Assembly (NCBI GenBank): GCA_028274465.1
Contig: CM051456.1
Span: forward strand, 45,940,870-46,004,869
Origin: Plantago ovata
Taxonomy: Eukaryota; Streptophyta; Magnoliopsida; Lamiales; Plantaginaceae
Length of the DNA: 64,000 nt
Direction of reading: 5' to 3'
The position numbers were made by a program, and so were the translations under genes. The notes under the pieces are model-generated. The model searched no databases, was not told the origin of the DNA, and saw nothing but the letters and a program-made list of their open reading frames with translations. Within the stretch, counting starts at the first letter, position 1; every line of letters begins with the position of its first letter. Below, piece after piece: positions 10,136 to 21,985 of this stretch.

Positions 10136-10394
10136 AATAATCTTGTGTTTGGAAGACCATGAACACTTTTTAGCTTCCTTTGTCCACTCTAATTCATGAG
10201 TTGGAACAGGTCAATTATATGGGAATGCGAATGGGAAAATGGACGGGAATGAGCGACCTGTCACTGTTTTTTCTTCTGAGAAGTCGACTGAGAGAGGTAG
10301 CAGCAGCAAGAGAGAGACGTGAATGAGTGTTCAATTAATTTTAAATTTACGTTGACTTTTAATTTTCTATTATAAGTAATAGCGATTAATGAAC

Positions 10395-10480
10395 AAAGTA
10401 ATTGGTACCCTGGTGGTTTAGTCTTGTGCTATTCAGCTCAGGTTCAAATCCTAGCTTTGAATATTTTTTGTAACTATAAT
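10395..10480 (+). mobile_element. SINE-like tRNA-derived sequence
   Basis: An A-box-like TGGTGGTTTAGTCTTG (about 10409-10424) is followed 20 bp later by a B-box GGTTCAAATCC (about 10441-10451), then a T-rich stretch. It fits a tRNA-derived SINE head or decayed tRNA; no cloverleaf is evident. Confidence 0.4.
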
Positions 10481-11424
10481 TAAATATTTCCAAATTCATT
10501 AATAAATAATTTAATATAATATAAATAAAAAAAATCGTCCAAAAAATAATAATAAATCAAAATTATAAAAAAATATTAAAATCTTTATTTTTTGGAGGAT
10601 AAAAATGACATTTTATAAAATATTAATATTTTTATTATAATTTATTAATTAAAATATTAATAAAGTGACAAGACGGAGAATAAGGCGAAAGTCAATCGCC
10701 AAATAATTTTTGGCGAAATGTTGTGAACCAAAGATCTAATGATCTAGATCAGTTTGCGTGATATCAACCTTCACCCTAGAAGACCCCTTTACGGTTGTCG
10801 AATGGACGGAAGAAAAGTATAAACTTCATTTTGTTTGGTACAATTTCAATAAAAGTAGTACTTGCTGCACGTGTATGGTGAAAACTGAAAAGGGTAGGAT
10901 GATGCTTTCGAGAAGAAAATCTTTTCACATAGTAGTGACATCACTGTTAACGTTCGCATGACACCATATGGAAAATCAATCGCATGAAACCTTCTTTTTA
11001 GAAGAAAAAGTCTCTAAATTTCCAATCACTGTTCACGTATTGTTCGAAGACCCACGGGCCCACGACAACGTTATCGAATTAATTGCTCCCAATGAAAATT
11101 AAAAGACTAATTACCTACGTTTAAGATCTCGCAGTGTAAACCCGGGTTGACCCGGTTTAATCGGAAATCGATGCCTTTTGCGGGACGAAACTACAAAATC
11201 TCGAGAAAATCTCAGAATCCGGAATTTTTTCGAGATTTTGGCCGTTTAACCCGGGTTTTTGAAATAAATTTTTTTTTAAAAAGAGGGATCAACTTGCAAT
11301 GGCACCCAAATTCCCATTATTTTTATTTCATACCTTAAATAAATTTACAAATTGCAATCACCTCCCCACTTATTCCAACATTATTTTAAGAAGATTATAT
11401 AAATTGAAAATCTGAAGTATAAAT
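10481..11424. other. Intergenic sequence before Copia 2
   Basis: No gene supported. It contains palindromic AACCCGGGTT at 11141-11150 and again at 11248-11257, and an inverted GGCGA/TCGCC pair near 10682-10722. The short frame at 10758-10961 has no family features. Confidence 0.4.
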
Positions 11425-11944
11425 TGTTGAGGAATCAATCAAGGCAACAATCGAGCTGTGAAGCTCACAACAATGGCAGCAATCAACCAAGGAACAGAAA
11501 CGAGTAAAGAACACGGCAATTTACGTGGTTCGATCAGAGTGATCTACATCCACGGGAGATAAGTCTCCAAAAGAATCCACTAATCAACAATGTTACAAAG
11601 CTCACAGAGAACGATCTCACCAACACTCCGATTCACTCACAGAACCTCTCAAGTATTGATGTTATTCTACTGTATCTCTCAATTACAGAGTAAGCTAATG
11701 AATTGAATCAAAGTCAAGGGAAATAACTGCTATTTAGTAGACTAAATACAAAGAACAAACCAGAGCAAAGTCAGCAGAGCAACCACCATTGGATGAAGAA
11801 TGATCCAACGGCTGAGAACAGAAGCGCACTAACAACTTAACAAACTGCATAACTAACGCCTTGTAAATTGTGTAACTCAATCCTTCCACACAAATGCTCT
11901 TTCAAGCCAGTCCTTATTATTTGCATTTAGCACCCCAAATAACA
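11425..11944 (-). repeat. 3' LTR of Copia 2 (520 bp)
   Basis: The plus strand runs from TGTTGAGGAATC to AAATAACA. It is bordered at 11945-11957 by AATCTCCACCTTG, the complement of a polypurine tract CAAGGTGGAGATT. The phrase GGCAATTTACGTGGTTCG (11515-11532) is common near the promoter of Tnt1-like LTRs. Confidence 0.85.
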
Positions 11945-12097
11945 AATCTCCACCTTGCTGAATGCAACACCAATTGATTTTGCAGAAACTTCCAGAAAAC
12001 CACACTACTTTAAGTCATTGATCCTACAAGAACTCACTACAGCAGCATCTCCAATTTCCTCATGCCTCAGCATGAGCAGTCTACCACACTTACCAAG

Positions 12098-14637
12098 TCA
12101 CAACAGTAGTTGAACTTGGAAGCTGGCACAACTTTGGAACATATCAGCAACATTGTCTAGAGTTGACACCTTCACCATTTTGATTAATCCCTTCTCAGCA
12201 ATATCTCTCACAAAATGTAACCTGACATTGATGTGCTTTGACTTGTCATGGAACATGTCATGTTTGGATACACAGATAGCTCCTTGGCTATCACAAAGCA
12301 TAGGAACTGCTTCTTGAATGATGCCAAACTCCCTAACAATTCCTCTGAGCCATAACCTCTCCATAACCGCCTAAGTAACAACCATATATTCAGCTTCTGT
12401 AGTGGACAAAGACACCACACTCTGTAGAGTAGACCTCCAACTGATTGCAGATCCAAACAAAGTGAATACATAACCTGACTGAGACTTGGAGTTATCAAGA
12501 TTAGTACCAAAACTGGCATCTACATAGCCTACTAGGGCTTCTCCTTTAGATAATCCTTCTTCAAATCGGATGTCAAGATTTATAGTACCCCTGGGATATC
12601 TAAGTATCTCTTTTACATCTTTCCAATGAGCTATTCCAGGATCTGACATGTACCTACTTGTGGTACTTATAACAAAACCAAGATCTGGTCTGCTACAGAC
12701 CATTGCATACATTATGCTTCCAATAGCATTTGCATAAGGTACTCTCTTCATGTACTCCACCTCAGCCCAAGTACTAGGTCTTTGCTTTACAGATAGTTTA
12801 AACCTTGCAGATAATGGGATATCTACCTTTTCAGCATTCTGCATATTAAATCTCGGAAGCACCTTTCTGATATAATCACTTTGATGGAGTACTAGCACCC
12901 CTTCAGATTTGTCTCTTCTTATATCCATTCCAAGAATTCTCTTAGCATCTCCCAGGTCTTTCATCTCACACTTGTTATTGAGACTAGCTTTTACTTTAGC
13001 TATCTCTTCCTTATCAGCACTGGCTACTAACATGTCATCAACATATAGGAGCAGATATACTACAACAGATTCATTTTCTTTCTTCAAATACACACAGCTG
13101 TCATACAATGATTTCACAAATCCCATCTGTAGCATATGCTCACTGAATTTCTTGTACCATTGCCTGGGGCTTTGCTTGAGCCCATACAATGACTTTTTCA
13201 ATAAGCATACTTTCTTCTCTTGATCTGGTGATATGAAGCCTTCTGGTTAATGCATATAGATGCTTTCCTCTAACTCTCCATGTAAGAATGCTGTTTTTAC
13301 ATCCAGTTGCTGTAATTCCAGATTAAAATGAGTAACTAGAGATAGAAATAACCTGATAGAGGTATGTCTCACCACATGAGAGGAGATTTCATTATAATCC
13401 ACTCCTTCTCTTTGAGTGAACCCCCTGGCTACTAGTCTAGCTTTATATCTAATCCTTTCCATGTCAGTCACTTCAATCTTCTTTTAAAGATCCACTTGCA
13501 ACTTACTAATTTTACTCCTGCAGGTTTCTCTACTAAGATCCATGTTTCATTCTTCATTAAGGATTGATATTCCTCCTGCATTGTTGTGATCCATTTGTCA
13601 CCATCTTTGCATGATACAACTTCAATGTAGCTCCCTGGTTCCTGATAATCAACTTCCTCAACTACTGTTAGAGCATAAGCAGTCATATTTGTAAAACCTT
13701 CCATGTTGGTTGGCTTTATGACTCTTGGAGCTCTGTCCCTTGTGAGCTGAAAATTCCTTATATCCTCAATTGCTTCAGGTACAACCTTTTTCTTCCTCCC
13801 TCTTCTTTGTGGTGCACTTCCACTGGGATCCTCTTGATTTGAGAAAGGCTGATTCTAGATGGGAGGTTGATAAGGTATAATTGCTCGTTGATTATTTTCA
13901 GAAGGAACATCTGCAGGGATGTGATCATTATCATCATTATTATCCAGATTTTGTGGTTGTGGTTGACTAACATCAGGCTCCAGCTCCACCTGAACCTGTA
14001 ATTTCAACCTATCTTCAGAGTTTGAATCAGTACCAGTGGCTTTCGAATAAGGCATTGTTCTTTCATCATATACCACATCTCTACTGATGATGACTTTATG
14101 TTGTCTTGGCTCAATACACCACAACTTGTATCCCTTGACTCCCTTAGGATAGCCCAAGAAAATGCATTTAATAGCTCTGGGATCGAGCTTATCCTGTCTG
14201 ATATGTGCATAAGCTGCACAACCAAATACCTTTAGTCTTGAGTAGTCACTCTTCTTGCCATACCAGAGTTCATCAGGGGTTTTAAACTAAATAGCACTTG
14301 AGGGACATTTATTTATAAGGTAGCATGCTGTAGTTACAGCTTCAGCCCAGAAACCTTTTGGCAAATTTGCGTGAAACAACATGCACCTGGTTCTTTCAAG
14401 GATGGTCCTATTCATCCTTTCTGCTAGGCCATTCTATTGAGGTGTGCCAGGTACTGTTCTATGCCTTAGAATTCCCTTATCCTTACAGAAGTCTTGAAAT
14501 TCTCCTGACAAGAACTCGAGGCCATTATCCGTTCTCAACACCTTGACTCCTCTTCCCTTTTCAGTTTTCATTTTTGACAACCATTCTTTGAACTTACTGA
14601 AGGCTTCAGACTTTTTCCTAAGTATGTACACCCATAC
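12098..14637 (-). pseudogene. Copia 2 pol remnant: integrase end, reverse transcriptase, RNase H
   Basis: Minus-strand pieces in Copia order: integrase core (14631-14434, KVLRTDNGLEFLS), integrase C-terminal region and linker (14225-13855), start of RT (13704-13247, WILVEKPAG and LDVKTAFLHGEL), RT core (13201-12371, KKSLYGLKQSPRQW and LLLYVDDMLVA) and RNase H (TEAEY near 12385, then 12364-12098). Integrase before RT identifies Copia. The region is broken in several frames and gag is absent. Treated as a fossil. Confidence 0.85.
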
Positions 14638-14639
14638 TT

Positions 14640-16725
14640 TGTAAGAAAATATGGTCAGAGTTACCCCTAGGGTACGCAGCGGAATTTCAAAATTTTTCTT
14701 AACATACAGGTTAATTGATTATGCATATGTCGTATATATATAAACACGTCAATTAGAAGACTAACCTTACTTCCAAAGCAGCTTCCAAGTCTTCGTAATA
14801 TTCCGGTGTATCTTCTCCTTCGTCGAAGTCGAAGATATCTACAATACTCTGTATATCTGCAAGACAATAAGAGTTAGTTTCCAGCTCCTAGAACCTCAAC
14901 CACGGTATCCACGGATGAACAGCCTATCGGAAGAATGCTAGGATATTCTTTGTGTGACCAAGAAGACAGGGCGGCGATCCCTCCGGTGAGGTGGCGCGCG
15001 CGGGTGGCTAAGAGGAGGGGAGAGCTTTTTATTTTCTCTAAGAAAACTGGGTAGTATAACTGTGAAAGTCTATGTCTGAAACTGTGTGTCAAAAGCTCTC
15101 TAATAGTCTACTATATATAGTAGTCTATAGAAGCCTAAAGCATAAGCAATTAGACTTCGTAAAGGAATAAGAATCTAATTCTTATCGCACAAGGAAACCA
15201 ATATCAAGTCTAGATTCATTCCCAATCAAATTAAAACTCAATCAGGAAAATCTAACTTATCCCTTGGACTTCTAATAGAGGAAGGAGTCGAACTCCTTCC
15301 CCTACTCATCCATGCGCGCGTGCCCGCCTCCTAGGGACAGTAGGTGGGTCCCAATTTTGGGACCCACTTATAGTTCTAAGGCAATTCAAACTCCAAGTAG
15401 ATTTTGTCCAAGTGCATATGTTAATTCTAAATTAACATATCCTTTCTAATCAAACCTCCATTATATTTCCAAAATATAATCTTTAATTGTATTTACAAAA
15501 AATACAATTAATTAGCCAATTCAATTAATAATTCCAAATCATTAATTGAGCCACCAATTATTATAATTAATTCCAAATCAATTATAATCCATCAATCACA
15601 ATTAATTCCAAATTAATTGCGATTCCATCTTCAAGGATATTCTGATAGGCTGAATCACCACATAGTGTGACCCATAGGGCCTCATCGTATTAAGCAAGTC
15701 CTAGACTAGGCAACATGGAATTCCTAGACGATTCCATTTGCAATATTAATACGTCAGGACGTTTGAGAGGTTTCTCAAAGCTAACCCTTTCGTTGCGAAG
15801 CCTGTTGCGCTCAACGCGGCGATGGTAACGTCCCTTCATCTGACTTGCTCGAATGTATCTAGGATCGATGAAGTGTCTATCCCAATAATACATCCACGGG
15901 CGTCTCAGGGAGTTGCTTGGTTAAGATATACTTATGACCATCATAATATATCATTTGCACTGGCCAGTGACTTTACCAACACAACTATGCAGACTATGAG
16001 CAGTGCTCTCCTGTGCTACACTTGAGAGATGAATCCTTCACAGAATCACTTATCACCCCCATTTGTATGTAGCCATAATCCTGGATCGTATCTTAGGTCA
16101 GCTGCTTATTCAGAGCTGACAACGACGGGTCCACCAAGGATATGGGGCAACAAATGTGATGATAAAGTTCTGTAAGTACAAAGGACGAATGGCATCACTT
16201 CGACAACTTACCGGTTCCCATAGACACTTCGGTGTAGAGTATACATCGATGGGAGTGTCCGGTGGGTACTTCCATTGTTCGATAAAGCTTCTTCGAACAA
16301 CTATGCGCAGTTATGGGAACGTTTCTCGATTGTCCAACAATCCGTTCCGTGGCCGTGGGATCGGCTCACACTTGCTCCAACAAGTATAACCTCCACGCAT
16401 ACTAGTCTTATCTGGTTCATTCAGACCCCCACATCCGAGATGAACCTCGACTAGGGAGAGTTTGGGATAGATGATAACTCACATAGCTCCCACTATCTGT
16501 GTGATCGTCATCTATCCGAGGGGACATGTTTAATATCAATACAGACAGTAATAGAGATATGACATGTTGCATGCCTGGTGTAATATAAATATGAAAGCGA
16601 TACTCAATAGTAAAATGCAACAATCATATATTATATTACGTTGACCTGTGTAATAGTACATATATGCCCTCTATAAGGGCACCATGCCCTTAGTAAGGAC
16701 TGTCTCTAGGACATATACACTATCA
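14640..16725 (-). repeat. 3' LTR of Copia 3 (2086 bp)
   Basis: On the minus strand the LTR starts TGATAGTGTATATGTCC, right after the polypurine tract AAGTGGGAGAT (16726-16736), and ends TTTTCTTACA at 14640. It shares length and sequence with the LTR at 56454-58553. It contains a perfect palindrome at 15344-15367 (11-bp arms GTGGGTCCCAA). Confidence 0.9.
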
Positions 16726-16739
16726 ATCTCCCACTTGGA

Positions 16740-17897
16740 CTAGAGCCAGTCACCTTTATGCCTAATGCCCAGATTAGCATAATGTCTTAAGTGGACTTCC
16801 ACTGATAAGACCTTAAAAGGATCTGCCACGTTGTCCGTGGTAGAGACACGTTCTATACTAACTTCTCCTCTATCTATAATCTCACGTATAACGTGATATT
16901 TTCTAAGTACATGTTTGTTCTTGTTTGTAGATCTAGGCTCCCTAGCTTGAGCGACGGCGCCCGTATTGTCACAATAAATCGTTATTGGACTGGGAGCAGG
17001 AACAACCCTCAATTCCTTCAAGAACTCTGAAATCCAGAGAGCTTCTTTCGATGCTTCTGATGCACCAATGTACTCGGCTTCTGTGGATGAGTCAGCAACC
17101 GTGGCTTTCTTAGAACTCTTCCAACAGACTGCTCCTCCGTTCAATTTGAATACGTATCCTGTTTGTGGCTTAAAGTCATCAGGATCTGATTCAAATCCAG
17201 CGTCGACATACCCAGACATCTTTAATTCTGGTTCTCCACCAAACACCAAGAACATCTCTTTAGTCCGTCTAAGGTACTTAAGAATGTTCTTCACAGCAGT
17301 CCAGTGAGGTACTCCTGCATTCTGTTGGTGTCGACAAGTGACACTAAGCGCATATGCCACATCGGGCCTTGTGCAATTCATTGCATACATTATAGACCCT
17401 ACTGCCGAAGCATAGGGCACATGACTCATTGCATTTCTTTCTTCATCAATTTTAGGACCATCCTTAACTGATAAGACAATCCCATGCCTAGCTGGGAGAA
17501 AGCCTCTCTTTGAGTCGTCCATCTTATAACGCTTCAGTATTTTGTCGATGTAGGTGGACTGTGTCATTCCTAACATCCTCTTGGATCTATCTCTAAAGAT
17601 CTTGATCCCTAGGATGTAGTTCGCTTCACCCAAGTCCTTCATCGAGAAGGTACTTGATAACCAAACTTTAGTCTCTTCTAGCATAGAGACATTGTTTCCC
17701 ATGATCAAAATGTCATCTACATAAATGATCATGAAAACAACTCCTTTGTCGCTGTGTCTCGCGTAGACACAGGGATCTTCCTTGCTTCCGATGAAGTCAA
17801 ACGATTTGACAGCTTCATCGAAGCGGATATTCCAGCTCCTTGACGCTTGTTTTAGCCCATAGATGGATCTTTGTAATTTGCATACAGCCTGGTTTTA
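16740..17897 (-). pseudogene. Copia 3 reverse transcriptase and RNase H fragment
   Basis: The minus strand has a long frame (17732-16740) with MIIYVDDILIMGN (the YVDD catalytic box of RT), MKDLGEANYILGIKI, YASAVGSIMYAM, and RNase H motifs SSTEAEYIGAS and YCDNTGAV, ending in HLRHYANLGIRHKGDWL. Between 17733 and 17897 the upstream RT (YGLKQASRSW-like) is also recognisable. N-terminal pol and gag are absent because of the join at 17897. Confidence 0.85.
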
Positions 17898-20800
17898 CTG
17901 CTGACATGCAGTGCAAACACCATCCTTCTTAAAAGTTACCTTGGGTAATCCAACTACAAGTTCCGTTTTAGACAGCTTATTCAGCGTCTTTAAGTTTAGG
18001 TGACTTGTTCCTTTATGCCATAACCATGCTTTTTCAGCAAGGCAATCATGATCTGAGATAAAACATTTTTCAAAGATTGCTGAAGACCAATCTATGGTAT
18101 AGAGACCTCCTGATCTTCTAGTAACCATGATAACCTTCTTTGTCTCAAAGTCAATAAGTTTACATTCATCACTTTTAATTATGATGAAGTAACCTTTGTC
18201 AGCAAACTTACTCATGCTGAAAAGGTTGAACTTAAGATTTTTTACGTAAAGAACTCCCGAAATGGTAATGCATCCTAACTTCACGTCACCATAGCCTTTA
18301 GTAGAACCAAAGCCTCCACCAGCAAACCTTATTGTTGGACCTTTAGACCAACGTCTATAGTTTATAAGGTTTTTCTTATTGCCCGTCATGTGCTTTCCGC
18401 AGCCACTGTCAAAGTGCCAAATTGCATTGTTTGTCTCCGTGGCTGAAGTCGGCACAATCAAGAGCAAACAAGTTAATTATCCAATATTGGATGTCCATTA
18501 ACATGTTCAAGAAAACGTCTAGTGGAAACCCAAGTCTTGAGTTTTTCGATCTTGACTTGTTTTCTACTTGCTGAGGAACTAGATGGTTTAAAACCGAAAG
18601 ACCTTTGATCATTGCTGATCAAGTCCACTTTCTGATGTGGTGTCTTGCTTTGTTGACCCTTGTGCTGAACATACTTTTCAGTATGTTCTTTTCTAGCAAG
18701 GTTCCTTTTTAGTCCTAGCATTTTGAGTATTGTCAATACTCTTGGGCTTGGATTTGTTCAACTCTTTGAAGTATCTTTGCTGACTTTGCTTATAATCATG
18801 AAATAGTTGACTTTGCTTGGTTTTGAACCCAAGTCCACTTTTTGGAGTATGCTGAGTTTTTGTTTCAACAACCTTGATTCAGGTTTGTCAGCAAAGGTCT
18901 TCTGATTACTTTTAGTAATCTTACCTTTAGGCTTAACAAATTGCTTTTTAGCAACTTGTTTGGTGGAATGCTTTACAACATCCTTTTTCTGAACAGTTTG
19001 CTTTTCAGCAAGCTGTTTTCCTTTTGAAGTCTTGTTACTTTGAGTAGCAACATTGGGCTTCTTGGTCGTACGTACTTGATTGCTTATTTCAGCAAACCTT
19101 AGCTTGACCAATTTGATAGAGTTCTGGTTGACCACTATCAGTTGCACGAACAAAAGTAAATGGTGATTTGTCTTTACTCAAGAGTATTACATCATCACCT
19201 TCATACGTGGAACCTAAACCTTCTTTCTGAGATGGATCTCTCATATAAGAGTTTAGTTCAGTCAGCGTGTTACTAGCATTCGCATAAGATTTGAAATTGA
19301 CTTTCATCTTTTTCATCTATTGTATTTCAGCAAGTAACTTTAGAATTGAGGACTGATATTCTTCCAATTCTATTGCCATTTGAGCATTTTTTTTCTGTAG
19401 CTTCAGCAACTAATTTCTTGAGATGCAATATTTCAGCATCCTTCTTTTCTGACTCAACGCTCAGCAAGACGTACTTTTCAGTAGTTTGCTTAGTCATAAA
19501 TTCAGCATTCTGTAGTTTCTCTTGCTGTTTGCTCAGAGTTTTCTCAAATCTTTCGATTTCTCCTTGAATTCTATCAAGGTCAATGTCATCTTCACTTTCT
19601 GAATCAGAGTCATAGGTAGGACAATTTACCTGATCGGTCATGAGGCAGAACTCGTAGTTTGACACATCTGGATAAGCTTCCATAGCTATTCCTTTTCTTC
19701 AGTGTCTGAACTTTCTACCTCACTGTCTTCAGAGCTTGTTTCAATGCAAAGGGCATCAATTTTTGCTTGAAGCTTTTTCTTTTCTTCAGCAATTAAAGCC
19801 TTCTTGAACTTCTTCTTCTTTTCAGCAGATTTCCCTTTCAGTAAGGGGCAATTTGCTTTGAAGTGTCCAGGCTTTTTACAATAAAAGAAAATATCATTGC
19901 CAACTGTTGGTTCTTCGGAGGAGTTTTCTTGTTGAGCTTGCTTGTTCAGCGAGCTAGCTTCATTTTTGTACTTATGGTAGCTGTTACCAAGATGCTTTTT
20001 CAACTTCTCTTTTGCTTTTCGCCTTTCAAGTTCCTTACTGATGATTTCTTCATGTTTCTAACTGCAAGAGCGTTTTCATCAGCAGGCTCTTTATCATTCT
20101 TCTTTTCAGAAGATGACGGCTTGGCAGCAAGAGCAATGTTTTGTGATTTTTCAGCAAACACACTTTCTCTTTGCTTTGTCACATAGTTGACAGTAGCAAG
20201 ATGAGAGAACAACTCGGTTGGAGTGACATTTCGCATTCCTTGATTATAGTAGAAATTATGAGTGTAGATCCATTCTTGATTCAGACTTCTAATAATGGTT
20301 TTCACCTTCTCAGAATCTGAATAGAAGTTTCCAACTCCTAAGGCAGTCATTTCACTCACTAGAGTTGTGAATCTGAAATCCAAGTCTTCCAGTGACTCAT
20401 TGGAACCTTGTTTGAAGTTTTAAAACTTCAACTTTAGCACTTTGAGTTTGTTTTCCTTGGTTTTGTCAGATCCAGCACAAAGATCTTGAACCATTTTTCA
20501 AGCTTCCTTAGCAGTTTTGGCACCCCACAGTTTGCACTGTATAGTATCTGGAGTAGATCGAATAATGATGTTTCTTCCTTGGCCATCAAGACGGAATCTT
20601 TTGGCTTCATCTGAATTCCATTCCTCTCTTTGTTTTGGAACGGCAATGTCGACCGGTTCTCCTAAGATAGTTTCCTTTCCAGTAGGATTTGTGGTTTTGT
20701 GAGGAAAGCTTCTCTCAAGTTTAGTGATCTTGATTGGTCCATCGTTTATGACAGTAACCATCTCATCACTAATGGCCTCAAGATGTAACATCATGTTGTT
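17895..20800 (-). pseudogene. Copia 4 gag and protease remnant
   Basis: Minus-strand pieces from high to low coordinates: gag N-terminus (20794-20498, with WNSDEAKRFRLDGQGRNIII and QCKLWGAKTAKEA), UBN2-type gag core (20383-20000, LNQEWIYTHN), zinc-knuckle region (about 19880, KKPGHFKANC), coiled coil (19683-19327, DRIQGEIERFEKTLSKQQEK), lysine-rich part (19153-18758), then protease (WHFDSGCGKHMTG near 18400) and gag-pre-integrase (AWLWHKGTSHLNLKTLNKLS, about 17980). A fossil with several breaks. Confidence 0.8.
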
Positions 20801-20928
20801 TCACCATTTTTTATAGGTTTCCATCTTCAACAAGGGAGCGTTTCCTAAAGACATCATGTCAGCAAATGATTATTACGGAAAGCACCTAAGGGGATCTAGG
20901 TTCAGTACTGAAGGTTAAAGAACCTCCT

Positions 20929-20940
20929 GCTCTGATACCA
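20929..20940 (-). other. Primer-binding site of Copia 4
   Basis: The minus strand reads TGGTATCAGAGC two bases inside the LTR that begins TGTTGGTCCC at 20943. It is the initiator Met-tRNA type. Confidence 0.9.
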
Positions 20941-20942
20941 CT

Positions 20943-21985
20943 TGTTGGTCCCTTTAAACAACAAGAAAAGACTGGGGGGGGGGGGTGAATAGTCTTTTCA
21001 AACTTTTCGTCGTTTAAAACTCTCTCAGCAAGTGCTTATTACTTTTTAGTAATGAGTTTGTTGGTACTTAACTTTGTCAGCAAGTACTTATTACTTTTCA
21101 GTAATGAGTTTGCTGGTACTTAACTTTCTCAGCAAGTGCTTATTACTTTTCAGTAATGAGTTTGTTGATACTTAAAAACAGAGTGCGGAAGACGTTTACA
21201 ATAAGTGCTTTTATCAGAGAACTAGTTTCAGCAAGTGAGCAGAGTGACAGTGTACGATAAATGTAACTTGCTGAAAACTAAGTGCGGTAATGTAAATCAC
21301 ACAAACACTTTTATAGTGGTATCTGGTAGTGGCGTAATCTCTCAACTAATCCACTTTGTCCTTTCTATGACTGAATCCACTATGATAAGATATGAGGTTC
21401 CTTACAAATCATATCACTAAAGATTCTCAGAAACCAAAGCACACTTGCCTTGTTTCCAACCTAAACTAGAGAACTGTACACTTGTTCTCCACCAAACTTG
21501 GGACTATAATCAGCAACACTATGCTTGATTAATTCCCCCTGAATTTTACGCTTGTAAAGGGTGTTTATCAGTTACAGAGGTTTGCGATGAGATGACTTGA
21601 GTATAACTTTTCAGCTATAACAAGTTATCTAAAGAAACACAACTTGTAATACTTTGCAGTAAGCAAGTTTGTTGTTTCTGGTGTCAAGACTTGTTCTTGT
21701 TCCAAAGAAAGAACACTTAACTAATTTCTTAGCCTTGAATGTTCTACTTCTTCACAAGTAGCTTTTGTTTCACGCTTAAGTCTTGGAACGGATCAATAGG
21801 CAGTAAAGAGTAGAGAAAGATTTGAGTGTTTAAAGCACAAGTGAGAATTTGGTCACGTTGTTGACACACCTTCTACTCTTGCCTGAAGACCTCTAATTAT
21901 AGTGTCTCAAGGGAGCCGTTTGAATTTCAAATTCTAAGGCTTTGTACCTTAAGATGTCACTATCTTGCTTTTGTACTTTCAACAG
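20943..21985 (-). repeat. 5' LTR of Copia 4, first part
   Basis: The plus strand starts TGTTGGTCCC. It holds a run of 13 G (about 20978-20990) followed by TGAATAG, and three near-identical tandem units of about 60 bp (21020-21175, CAGCAAGT.CTTATTACTTTT.AGTAATGAGTTTG). It is interrupted at 21985 by Gypsy A and resumes after the duplicated AACAG. Confidence 0.75.

Larger units (their letters stand above)
11425..14639 (-). mobile_element. Copia LTR retrotransposon 2 (Tork/Tnt1-like), 3' part
   Basis: A 3' LTR (11425-11944) is followed, going up the plus-strand coordinates, by a polypurine tract, RNase H, reverse transcriptase and the C-terminal half of integrase, all on the minus strand. The 5' part is missing: at 14640 the element is cut by the LTR of Copia 3. 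It is clearly a fossil, with roughly half a dozen breaks in the surviving pol region. The 520-bp LTR and its sequence style suggest a Tork/Tnt1-like lineage (inference). Age cannot be read without the second LTR. Confidence 0.85.
14640..17897 (-). mobile_element. Copia LTR retrotransposon 3, 3' end only (2-kb LTR family)
   Basis: A complete 2.1-kb LTR (14640-16725) and the adjoining RT-RNase H end (16740-17897) of a minus-strand Copia. Integrase, gag and the 5' LTR are missing. The upper end is an abrupt join to the gag-protease part of Copia 4 at about 17897. The LTR matches those at 2163 and 56454, so it is the same lineage. A fossil fragment; its RT-RNase H stretch is still one long frame. 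Confidence 0.85.

Noticed and set aside
10409-10451. tRNA gene
   Set aside because: Same reason: box motifs without a cloverleaf.
10758-10961. 67-codon frame
   Set aside because: No homology recognised, no promoter or splice context, and length expected by chance in this sequence.
15690-16623. Several 60-80 codon frames on both strands
   Set aside because: All lie inside the 2-kb Copia LTR and recur in mirrored form at 56789-57494 for the same reason; shadows of LTR sequence.
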